A stretch of DNA of 64,000 bases, taken from the NCBI RefSeq assembly GCF_963691925.1, contig NC_084971.1:4309003-4373002 (forward strand), in the 5' to 3' direction. Both the position numbers and the translations under genes were made by a program. Below are positions 50,690 through 64,000 of the stretch, piece after piece. The notes beneath the pieces are model-generated. The model saw only the letters and a program-made list of their open reading frames with translations. It had not been told where the DNA came from and did not search any database. The DNA comes from Scomber scombrus (taxonomy: Eukaryota; Chordata; Actinopteri; Scombriformes; Scombridae). Positions within the stretch are counted from its first letter, which is position 1. Each line of letters starts with the position of its first letter.

Positions 50690-53600
50690 AGGGCGCATGT
50701 GCTAGCACCCTGCTAAGACTGCTAACACTATCATCATGCTCAATGAAGACAAAATACTTTCTCTTAACACAAACAGGAGGTCTACAGCAGCTTGTCTTGT
50801 TTTTGAAAGAATCTGTACACATCTCTTTGTTATGCTTACTGAAACATGCTGTTTTTATACCTGAGCCCCTGCAGGCCACTCCTTGCTCAGCTTTAAGTAC
50901 AGTTTCCTTTTAGCCTAACCCTAACTCTAACCGCAGTTCAGAGCTTTTCTACTGCCTGAGGGCTAAAGCTAGGTAACACAGTTATGCTAAGATGTTGTGA
51001 GAATGATACAGGGCCATCGCTTGGCTCAAGACGCACCACCCTGATTGATGCTGGCTGTCCGTTTTACAGCCTGGAGGCAATACTAATGCTTGCCTTCAGT
51101 CTTCTATGTGAACTATGTCCAAAACAGCCTTCCCTGGTTCAGAACATCCTTTAAGCTAACCCTCAGTACACTTTGATTAAAGATGCAGGCTACATTTGAC
51201 AGCCTAAGAGGGAGAGTATGTTAAGCTAGCTTCTTTGCAAAACCTTTTAAATCTTCCGCCAAAACAAGTCATTTAAGGGGAAATGCTAAAATGATTTTAC
51301 ATTTAGAGCGTGTGATGATATTTATGCCCCTTGACATTCCACTCAATACTTCAAATGCAATTCATTCCACAGCTTAAGACAAGATAGTTCAACCTTTATT
51401 TTACAATGGAGTCATTAACCAAAGATGCATTATTCATGTTTTTAGGCAACATTATTATATATATTTACTGTGAATTTACTGGGTTTTTTTCTGTAGAGCT
51501 ATTAATGTAGTACTGAAACTAGTTTATTTCCATTTTATGATTCTAAATTGGATATCTTGGTTTCATGTTTGAGTTGTGAAGTAAGCTAAGCCTTCAGACT
51601 ACACTTTCCTAAAGGTATACTATTCAGGAAATTGTCGGTTAGTTTTTATAAACACACAAAATTCAAAATTGGCCCCTCCTCCCCTGTCCTACTGCTGGCA
51701 AGAACCAGGCTGTGAATCAGAGTAAAGAAATGTTATTTTCTGATTGTTTCCCTGCGGTTACGTTCTAAAGCAAAAAATAACACCCACTCTCTGCTCTGCA
51801 TGTGTGTGTCGGTCAAACAGACATAGCAAAGGCAGTGGAGCAGCACATAGCAGAGGAGGGACACGGAGAAGCCGGAGAAACACTGAATCAAATCAAAACA
51901 CAGTGAACCTGGTTGCTACGCTACCGACACAGTAAAATAATATGAAAATAATATAATACAATACAATTACAGGCAGCGGGCAAAGTCTCTGTAGATACAT
52001 ACACCACCACACACTTGTAGTAGGTCATAAATAATGAATGAGAGAGATTACTTTTGTATGAGTCTATACGTTGTATTTTAACATGATATGCTTTTAACAT
52101 AAGGAGTAGAGCCTCAGGGGCAGTCTGGTGTATTGATTATAGAAAAACTGACCTCATCAATGTTGCAACACAGAGCAATTTCTTCAGATTTTCCAACCGC
52201 TACAGCTGACAAAAGCTGCAATTATTTTGTAGCCTTAAGGTAAGACTTACCCTAAGCGAACTGGAGCTTTTAGTGCAAATGACCTAATCCAATGTGAGGT
52301 TCTGATACTAAGTTTTAGCTTAAGGCTTTCTCCTTATGAAACTGGTCTGCACAGGAAAAAGTTTGGAGCCAGACTAAGTTAAACACTGAGGACAAACGTT
52401 TGGAAAGGTGTTGTGGGTTAGATTGAGTGCTGCCAGCTTCACTGGATCCCCTGGGTACTGGGAAAGGTGTGGTATGAAAATGTTGCCAAACCTCTTGGCA
52501 TTAACTCTTCCTCAAACAGCAGTTTACCTGCTGACAAGCAATGATACGTACAGTAACTGAGAGATTTATTTAATGTTTCCATGTAGCAATTATGGCCCCA
52601 AAAACATAACTATTATCATTTTCCAAAGTAGAGAATTATATTAATCTGGCAACACAGCAGGAAGTGGTGGATTATGTTAGGTGTAAAGTCAAGTCCGGAG
52701 AGGGGTAAGCAAATCTGTCTAATCTCTTTAAATCAACTGTGACAAAATGCCCCTGAAACTTGGCAGCATGGAGGGCCAAGATATTTGGGCAAATGTCTTC
52801 TCCGGCTGGCGTTGTGGCTTGGGCGGCACACTAACCCAAAGAATCCTGTTTGTAGTTTAATGTCAAGGTCCTCATGGCAGATCCATTAGTCTGGGATGAT
52901 GAAACAAGGAAAAAGGGGATATTATTCCCCCCATATATCACCCACCCCTCTGTCGATGTGGCCACAGAATGGAAGACTAAAGGTGTTGCTCAAAATGTAT
53001 CATTCATTGTCTTATTTCACATTAGAAATCAAACAAGAAACCATCTGTAGAATCACTGCTTAAGAATATTCTTCAAGCATCAATGGTCATTACAGATATG
53101 TTAAGTATTGGTGTGGGTTTTTGTACCTTTATCAGGTAGCAGAAAGCTAAAAGAAAATGAAGGGAAAATGGGGATATGACATACAACACATATACCTTGC
53201 TGAACTCAAACTCAGGACATTGCAAATACAAGGTCAGAGTTTTAGACCCCAACGCCACAAGGACACCCAAAAGTGACCAAACTTAATGTAAATACATTTG
53301 TCCATGTGCACTTATTACTGTCAATGTTCACTGTCCTTGCAAGATGAGTTAATCCTGACAGTTGAGGTCCTGATCTAGAACAGACTTGGAACACAATCAA
53401 GCCTGACCCTGATATGCATAAATTAATATTGGAAAAGAGATTTGAAAGAGATCCAAGGGTTGCCAAATAGATCCAACAATAATTAGAAATAAGACCTGAA
53501 AGTATGGACAAACTGTAGACTGAGTTGGCAGGCATCAGTAAGTTTTTATCTGTAAGTAATGGCTTGCTCTGCACAATCCATAAGATTGACCATAATGGGA

Positions 53601-56200
53601 TAAGTCTAGATTACATCAGGTAAATTGTCAATCACAAAAAATTAAATAAATATGCTTTTCAAAGGCTTTCGTCCCATCTAGCTCTCCTAAAAGGATCTCA
53701 AAATTCTTATCTCAAAAGGTCTGTGGCTTTTGAACTCCTCTGACCTCTCCCTCTCTGTCTCCCTCACATCAATGCCGACACACAATATCATTTAACTGCT
53801 CACATTATGCAGATTTATTTTCTCCAGCTGGGACATTCCTCTCACCAGACGCTCTACGGGTTCCCATGTCCGAAGAGGGACCAGAGAGTGAAAACCAGGA
53901 CAGTGTCCCAGATGAGGCCCCTATTCCTGTCTGAGGGACGATTCCTGCCTGTCCGGCCCCCACTCCCTGGGTGCTTCATAAATCTTAACTTTACTAGATA
54001 GCAGCTCCTAAATTGTAAGACGCTTGTGCAACGATACGTAGACACAGAATTTCTCACACACACACAAGGGGGATAACCGCCCACGCATATTCATCCACAT
54101 ATCTAGCTACCGCCCTGTCTCGCACGTTGCTCATGATTTAGCCCGTTTTCATGGTGACGATGGGTCTTGTTGACACAGTACAGTGAAGTACAGCTGGGAC
54201 TAAGCTCACAAGGCCAATCATTTCTCACACAGGCAAAACAACAACATCCGACTCCTGAGCTGAACTCATAATTATATCAGGTCAATCCTGGAGACGCTTA
54301 AAAACGGGTTGAAATATACTATGCAGGAATAGGGGATATTGTAATAATATATGATACTGTCTGTGATCAACATGTGGATAAAAAAATGTACTTAAAGAAA
54401 AAGCGGGTAAAATAGTGTTTTTTCTTCAGAACTGCCTGAAGAATATTAAAAGATATCATGGTACTCCAATGTCATATAGTGAGTAGATGTTAAAGAAAAT
54501 AATCTCTAATTAACGGCTGGACTGTCAGAGTCTCTGCATTTTAAAAAAACTTCAAAGGAAATAAGCACGCGCAGACCAGGAGGCTTCAGTAAAGCCTTGA
54601 AAGCGGGAAGGGGGTTGTGGGATATTATACAAGCTCTCAGATGTGTTTGTCTTGGCATTGGCTTCCAGCGATGTCGTCATCATCATCACCATTGTGGCTG
54701 TTGCTCCACTTCTTTGGCCCAGCAAATGACGACAGCACAAACAATCCATTTGTTGGCAAGTTGTTCTTGAGTTCAGAATTTGCTGTTGATGGCCTGCAAG
54801 TGCTTCAATTGATGTTCAACGTTAACAATCAGAAACGGATAGTGGAGCCCTCGAATGTGTCTGGTGAGCAGATGCTGTCAGGCCGGATGTAAAGAAATGG
54901 GATGACTGGAGTGAATTACTGTGTGGCTTCGGCGCACTTATCAATATTCATTAAACAAAAAACATTAAATGATGCATGTACCTAATTCTTAAGAGATTCT
55001 GGCAAAGTAAATTAGTTAGAATTTTACTCTAATTCAAGAGAGTCAAGAGTTTACAGGCAACACTTGATATTTCGAAACCTCGCAAGCGGGAAAATGAAGA
55101 CATCCACATCCTTAAAGTCATTTTTGGGAAGACTTCAACCTCTTTGAGTACAAGTTTGACCGAAAGCCACATCACACAAGAGATCTTTTCCCATGCATCT
55201 GCTTTGCTCTGTCAAAGCTTCATCTCATAATTATCACATTTGTACTGAGTGAGTGATGGGTAATGCAATAAAATGCTATGTGAACCATATGCAGAGAAGT
55301 AGAAATGACGAGCCAAAGATGACTAATTAGGGCACATAATAACTCAAAGATGGGCGAGCGGAGGCTATGAATTCACATGCGTAATCAGTGTATAGATAAG
55401 AACATAGGGGGATGATGGGGATGTGGTGTGTTTGTGCCAAGCTTTCTGCTGAGTTCCCCTGAGTTGTGCAAGCTGCTGGCTGTCAGTGTATGGAAAATAA
55501 GAGCCAGCTCTGGGAAATGCGTAACAGTGTTAAAAAAAAAGTGCTACATCTCTAGATGATAAAAACACTACCAGTGTTCAAATCTCCGTCATTGTGATTC
55601 TCTGTATACATACTACATCACTTTATTCTCTTTGTTTGCAGCCCAATTCAACCAAATCAAACAATCACTTTTAGAAAGCTGAACAAATACCTTGGAATTT
55701 ACTTGACATTCTTGTTTTGAAAGTCAAGAGATTTGACTTTAGCTGTAATACTGTAAACATTGACTGCTGCCAGCCAAACAGCACCTCCAGGTGGTGCCAA
55801 GCCCCAGCAAGGAGACTGGGAGACAAGAGGAGAGACTGAGCGGAGCAGCGGGAGGAAGGCTGGAGGGGGGGGGACTCTTGTGGACAAAGGGGTTAGAGGA
55901 GGAGAGAGTAAACTGAGGAGAGGAAAAAGAGAGAGGTGCTGAGTGAAAATGCCTCTCTGTGTATATGAGGAGTTTGTTTACGCTACTAATGTGTACTCAG
56001 AAAAAGACAGATGCAAACAGGAAGAAACAAACAAAATGTCAGGAAGGTCTGAGAACATGCCATTTTAACAAACACTATAAGTTGATAATAATGTTCTGTT
56101 ATGGATTGAAACCTACATTCTTATGGGTGCGGATGGCTGTCAGGAGTTCAACAGGGACAGACTTGGCGTCTAAACAAAGACAAATAAAGAAAACACTCAC

Positions 56201-56329
56201 CACTTTCGCTCTTCTCAATCACGTCCACCGTCTCGCCAGCTTTGAGGCTGATCTCCGAGTTCTCCTGCCTCTCGTAGTTGGCCACCGCCACGTACTGCTC
56301 CAGCACCATAGGCTCCAAGTTGTCAATCC
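56201..56329 (-). CDS. sh3pxd2a: sh3pxd2a exon: first half of SH3-1
   Basis: This 129-nt exon encodes IDNLEPMVLEQYVAVANY and then ERQENSEISLKAGETVDVIE, ending KSES. This is the start of the first SH3 domain, directly before the GWW of the next exon. The acceptor is CTTCCCCTCAG and the donor GTGAGTG. It starts with two bases that complete a codon and ends in phase 1. The frame stays open 37 codons past the acceptor into the upstream intron, up to an ATG at 56438, which would allow an alternative first exon. The internal ATG in EPMVLE is another possible start for a PX-less form. Confidence 0.96.
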
Positions 56330-56930
56330 CTGAGGGGAAGAAACAGGCTGTCAGCCACCTGCCTGCCGTGGCACCCCGCGAACGCCCGCTGCAACCAACT
56401 ACACCACTGCTGCTGCTGTGCACCCGCCGTGCCGCCATCGGCCGACCCCCGCACCCTGACGCCGCTGTTCCTCCCTGAATCAGAACGCGAGCTCACGACT
56501 TGGCTGCATAGTCCCAAACTTCTGGCCATATAGCTGAGGAGACCCCCGGCCCACAATGAAGGACTGAGGAGCATCGGAAAGGGGTCAAAACAAAAAGAGG
56601 GGACGCGTCGCATTTGTTTGCGGGGGCTGCATCTCGCACCTAAAGCGGATCCATGACCTGAAGGAAACTTTAAGGAGAAGATAGAAAGGGGGGGTGGGGG
56701 TAAAAGAAAACAGGAGAACTACAGGAGCTGCTAACGGTTTGAGGGGAAGACTGGGGAGGGAATGAGTGAAGAGAATGGTGAAGTTTCCCTGTGGAAAATC
56801 AACAGTGCGGTTGAGAGGAAAGGCCTCCCCTCCACTGCCTTTAGGAGCCAGCCGTTGGACAGGCAGTAGGGAAGGGGGGGGGGTGAACACACCAATCATG
56901 GTAGTCAGCACTGCTGGCCTTAAATAGAAA
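56330..56930 (-). promoter_or_regulatory. sh3pxd2a: possible internal promoter and first exon of a PX-less sh3pxd2a transcript
   Basis: The minus strand upstream of the SH3-1 exon is GC- and CpG-richer than the surrounding intron at about 56340-56480. It has a TATA-like CTATTTAAG at 56919-56927, and carries an ATG at 56438 whose frame (beginning MAARRVHSS) runs without a stop into the SH3-1 exon. Mammals make PX-less Tks5 forms from internal promoters. Against the idea, the splice acceptor at 56330 is good, an upstream open frame (56585-56900) would precede the ATG, and no transcript is available. The promoter call is inference. Confidence 0.35.
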
Positions 56931-56946
56931 CATATGAGTGGACTGG

Positions 56947-60056
<3,110 letters not shown>

Positions 60057-60101
60057 CTGAGGCCTCTTTCCTCGGGCTGTCTGTAAAGCCGTACATCCAT
60101 A
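60057..60101 (-). CDS. sh3pxd2a: sh3pxd2a 45-nt exon between PX domain and SH3-1
   Basis: This short exon encodes WMYGFTDSPRKEAS, with two leading bases that complete a Val codon if the preceding exon ends in G. The acceptor is CTACGTCTGCAG and the donor GTAGCC. It fits the VW..SSWAESPKKD segment of mammalian Tks5 in position, in the Trp and in the SPRK motif, and it joins IDNLEPMVLEQY in frame. It is the most upstream exon visible; the PX exons lie past the right edge. Confidence 0.85.
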
Positions 60102-60917
60102 CTGCAGACGTAGAGAAGAAAAGAGAGAAGCACAGAAAGATTATTCAGTTTGACAGCATGCAGAAAGCAACAGTAAGGCAGAGCAAAGCATTATCACACC
60201 CACTGAAGACAACATTTAAATAAAGAGGAAAGTGGAAAGAGATGGAAGGCACAAACTAAGCAGATATGTCCTCAACAAATACAACAAGTACTGTAATGCC
60301 AAAGCAACCATTGTCTGAAAAATGATGGAACAAGAGCACTTGTTTTCAGAAAAGGTCAACTTAATTTCATGTATGGAAATCAGTGACAATGCCTCAGCCC
60401 ACTAGCACTTAAACACAAGTTAAGAGAAATAAGAGCAGCAGCTTAAATGTCTGCAGATGTATATGGACTTCTGTAGCATAAACAAGCCAAATGGGAAGTT
60501 CTCCTTTAAACAAGTTTCTAGCTGAATGCCCCAGAGGCAGGCAGGCTAAATACACCAGAAGTACATCATCTCTAAATGTTTATTTGTAAAATACTGTAGA
60601 ACCCATTAATGCTACAGCTGCAGAGTAGCGTTAAACTAAAAGTAATTACATGAAAAAAAGGTCAGTCTCAAGAAAATGAAGGGTCATGCAACCCTCTATT
60701 TCACTGTCACCCACAGAAATACAGTATTCACACTCACACCATGCTTAAACACTGTTTATTCTCTGCAATGTGTGGAACAGTGTCAGGTAAACAAAGTTGG
60801 CATTGAATGCTGTGTGAGATTCTTAGGCTTGTGCTCTTATTCTAGGATCATATATTTTCTGATCTAAATGTGAAACATTTCTAACTTTAGACTTTTACTT
60901 TTAACTTTCTTACTTTA

Positions 60918-61270
60918 GACTACAGTAGGGTCCAAAAGTCTGACACCACTCTCCCATATTTCAAACTACTGTATGGTCGAAAAGTCTGAGACCACTTTCC
61001 CCATAATTTAGACTACAATAGGCTCTAAAAGTCTAAGACCACTTTGCCCTACTGCATTAGGGTCCCCAACTCTGAGACCACTTTCCCATACTTTAAACTA
61101 CAGTAGGGACACAAGTCTAAGACCAATTCCCCCAACTACAGTTGGATTCAAACGTCTGAGACCATTTTCCCATACTTTAGGCAACACTAGGGCCCAAAAC
61201 TCTAATACCACTTTCCCATACAGTAGACTATAGTTGGGTCCAAAAGTCTGACTTCTGGACCCTACTGTAT
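60918..61270 (+). repeat. 46-bp minisatellite, about 7 diverged units, ending in a hairpin
   Basis: The consensus is roughly ACTACAGTAGGGTCCAAAAG then TCTGAGACCACTTTCCCATA then CTTTAG. Units differ by substitutions and small indels. The last unit is followed by an inverted partner of its own start (GGTCCAAAAGTC, then TGACTTCTGGACCCTACTGT), so the right edge can fold back on itself. Confidence 0.85.
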
Positions 61271-61399
61271 ATTTTATTTAGACAAAAGAATGTATTTAAT
61301 ATAGACGGATCAGTTTGGCATATTTTGTGTGATTAAAACAAGCTGTATCAAGGCACAGTGTTGCTTGGAAACAAATGCTACGTAACTTAGCATTTTAAC

Positions 61400-61740
61400 T
61401 CTCAATGATAATACTAACATGCTGATATTTACCAGGTACAGCATAATGTACGCCATGTTCACCATCTTAGTTTGGCAATGAAAACAGATGCGGCTGGTGG
61501 AAATGTAATTAGTTTTACATGTGTTTTAGCTAGGAAACCAAAGTCTTGGACATAGTGAAATGTTTACCTGATGGCGTTGCTAGAGGAGAGAAGCCAGACC
61601 ATCATGAAGTCATTATGATTCATCCTCTGAGGATCATGAGGATGTGTATAAAATGTCTAGGGGATCTACCATCCAGTGATTATTAAGATATTACAGTCTG
61701 GACCAAAGTGGTGGATCAACGTGACCACTACTAGAGCCGT
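61400..61740 (+). repeat. dispersed repeat family A, copy 2
   Basis: The words ACATGCTGATATTTACCAGG, GCCATGTTCACCATCTTAGT, ACCTGATGGCGTTGCTAGAG and TCTGGACCAAAGTGGTGGAT lie in the same order as in copy 1 at 41040-41480. Confidence 0.7.
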
Positions 61741-63584
61741 ACTGCTAGCAAAGATTCAAATTCTCAAACAAGGGTATCCAAAAAGTGTTCTGGTATGAAT
61801 GCTGAAACTCACCGGTATTCACAAACATATTTGAAAATGATGAAAAAGCCAGGTTTCTTAACATATGTAAATATCTTAAATGGTAACAAAAAGGCTTTTG
61901 TTCAACTTTTCTTTTTTCTTCGCCTCCAGGTTCTTTTTGCCTGGTTTATGCATTGAGAACACATTTATCATTCTGAACAAACATCTTTTTTCCCCCTTAG
62001 ATGACTGCTCTCGTTCCAATATTGCCCACTTCAAAATACCACAGTGACATCTTTACAAAGTATAACTCCATGTTGTCTTTACAACATGAACTTTTCTCTG
62101 CACCGTCACCCACCATGACACTTAACTAAACACAACTACACACTGTATAATCCATAATAATATAGACACAGTCAAACTGAGGTGGTTGAGGCATATACAC
62201 AATGTTCCTGATAAGTTTTGTTTTCAAAGTTGAACATTTATGGCCTCTAGCAAGGACAACTTGTTTTATCCCTCTGGGGTCTTTGCAAACATTCAAAACC
62301 CATAGCAGACGTTCAAGCTCAAAGTACGGCTGTTTCCTAAATAATCAAATACGTTTTTATTCTTCATGAGCACAATGTTGTACTAGATCCTGGTGAGTGC
62401 TGCCCCTGCTGAGAAGCCGACAGCTCCTCTCCGTTGACTCACGTGAGATAATAAAAGACAAATCCCCTCTCGCTATCCACCAAAGCCTTTGGGGTTTTGG
62501 TGGATTGATGTTGGCCCCAGAGGGAGGGATATGGGTTGGTCCCAGGTCAGCCAGGGTCAAACCCCGCTCACTAACGCCCCACCGTGATTATTACCCAACT
62601 GCCTGCTCTCAATGTAGTGCTCAACATCTGACTGATATTAACTCTCCCCCCACTGACCGTACAAATACACACACATAGATGCTTAATTCCTTTCAGGTTG
62701 GGTGATGACGCCACAAACCAGCAAAGCCCAGTCTTTTTTTCCCTGTCCCTTTGCTTCTGTGGGTAATTTTCCTAGAATTCTGACCCCGAATGTCTACATT
62801 ACCCTGCAATTAAGGGCCGAAGGACAGTGAAAAATGGCATCTCTTAAGTCCTTGTTTCTAGGTTTGGATTGGAGGGCCTTATTAGCCATCTCTCTTGTTT
62901 TTCTGTCATCTTAGTAGATTGTGTTTTGGAGAAAAAAAAGAAAAAACTCCTGTTGCTGACATCCCTACACATCCCCCGCTCTGGCAAACAAGACTGCATT
63001 AATAGGCTTAAAACTGTGGCCTTAGGACTACAAGGAGTAGAGCATCTGTCCAGACTGTGGAGCACAATTAATTCTCTATATGGCCTTTCTAACTGGAGAA
63101 CACACAAACTACACTTACACCTTGAAGATACATTCTCCAATTTTGTTAGTGTTCACAAATACCTCAAACTTCTTCTAGCTTGGTGTCAATCTTTCAAAAA
63201 TGAACTGTGAGCTGCATTGAGTCTCCACTAAGCTTAGTTTGTTCCTTGAAGTTAATCATTCAGGTTGTAAATAACTAAATTGTGCTCTCAAGCTTTTACC
63301 CCAACCTTGTCTTGTGTGAATGGCAGCACAACGGTTTCACCATGTTTAGTCAAATGAGTTAAAAGTAATGTCAAAGATAACACTACATTGTGTTTAACAT
63401 CACATCCCCCTAACAGATCTTCATATTTCAGAACCAATTATAAAACAAAAAATATAGATGTATACCAATCAGAGCAATGAAAGCGAAAGCTTAATGCTAT
63501 CAATTTGGGAGAATTAGTAGTCTTAATTCAAGTACACAAATAACTAATTTGAGGAAAGTACTTTAAAGTACTTTAAAGATGCAG

Positions 63585-63905
63585 AATTAGCAAAAATGGC
63601 ACAATTAGCACTAAACAGCACAGTTGAGGCTGATGGGAATGTCATTAGTTTTGCAGGTATTTGCTCATAACAAGTCAAACATTTAATATACTGATGGTAC
63701 TAACTAGAGGATCAGTCAGGGATCACCAAAGTTAGAACAATTCATGGATATCTGAACTATTTTTTGTCAGCCACATAGCTGTGCCAAATGAAAATCGGGA
63801 GGTCACCGAAGTCATTAAGAATCTCCAAACCCAATTTCACAGTCATTTATCCAAGAACTGTTGAGACCAAAATGATGGACCAACTGACCGACAGACATTA
63901 ATACC
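63585..63905 (+). repeat. dispersed repeat family A, copy 3
   Basis: It has AGCACAGTTGAGGCTGATGG, GAATGTCATTAGTTTTGCAG, GGATCACCAAAGTTAGAACA and GACCAAAATGATGGACCAAC in family order. It looks somewhat expanded, with a second GTCACCGAAGTCATTAAGAA block near 63802. Confidence 0.65.
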
Positions 63906-64000
63906 CATAGATTATTACCCAAAAAGAATTACACTTAGTTGGCTTCATAAGATAAGTAGTGGGGACCTAATCTGATTATTGAAGGGGAAATTAGCAAAGC

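Larger units (their letters stand above)
40410..56200 (-). other. sh3pxd2a: sh3pxd2a long intron (15.8 kb)
   Basis: No exon was found. Contents include a dispersed repeat copy at 41040-41480, an AT-rich dispersed element at about 42985-43200, TG tracts at 45638-45740 and 50591-50688, a TATA/TATTC simple repeat at 49453-49500, and unique-looking stretches at about 43480-43700, 48600-48860 and 55200-55400 that could be regulatory. Splitting SH3-1 across so long an intron leaves ample room for alternative promoters or enhancers. Confidence 0.8.
60102..64000 (-). other. sh3pxd2a: sh3pxd2a upstream intron (partial), no PX exon seen
   Basis: I looked on the minus strand for PX-domain coding sequence and saw none. 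The stretch holds a 46-bp minisatellite at 60918-61270 and two copies of dispersed family A (61400-61740 and 63585-63905). Confidence 0.75.

Noticed and set aside
60918..61270. Regularly spaced repeats suggestive of a CRISPR array
   Set aside because: The units are contiguous and diverged, with no unique spacers, in a vertebrate intron.

Overview
The window looks like nuclear DNA of a ray-finned (teleost) fish. Coding sequence is broken into short exons with GT..AG introns. Long (TG)n and (GA)n microsatellites are common, and the non-coding DNA carries dispersed families that I recognise from teleost introns. No bacterial operon, viral genome, CRISPR array or RNA gene was found. The species cannot be read from the sequence.

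Two vertebrate genes face each other tail to tail. On the + strand, bases 1-12157 (or to about 13019) hold the 3' end of neurl1 (Neuralized, an E3 ubiquitin ligase): one intron tail, two coding exons (7860-8009 and 8806-9047, the second encoding the C-terminal RING finger) and a long 3' UTR. The NHR-domain exons lie to the left of the window. On the - strand, bases 23157-60101 hold most of sh3pxd2a (Tks5/FISH, the podosome and invadopodium scaffold). I placed nine coding exons plus a candidate 15-nt microexon by joining splice phases. Together they encode 1032 residues (1027 without the microexon), carrying all five SH3 domains and the stop codon. The PX-domain exons lie beyond base 64000. The same pair, NEURL1 and SH3PXD2A, is adjacent at human 10q24, so the order is an ancestral vertebrate arrangement.

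Between the genes (about 12.2-23.1 kb) lie the untranslated tail of sh3pxd2a, whose length I could not fix, an inverted-repeat mobile element at 17332-17881, and otherwise unassigned sequence. The sh3pxd2a introns hold further inverted-repeat elements, dispersed repeats, a 46-bp minisatellite ending in a hairpin, a 180-192 bp tandem duplication, several very long dinucleotide tracts, and a few unique stretches that might be regulatory.

The items most worth a second look are: the 15-nt microexon (26158-26172), which would add five residues between SH3-2 and SH3-3; a possible internal promoter and first exon upstream of the SH3-1 exon (56330-56930), which could give a PX-less Tks5; and the 84-nt frame-neutral basic exon (36092-36175). 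No wholly new biological system is evident. The two genes do not act in one known pathway and their neighbourhood appears to be positional history.
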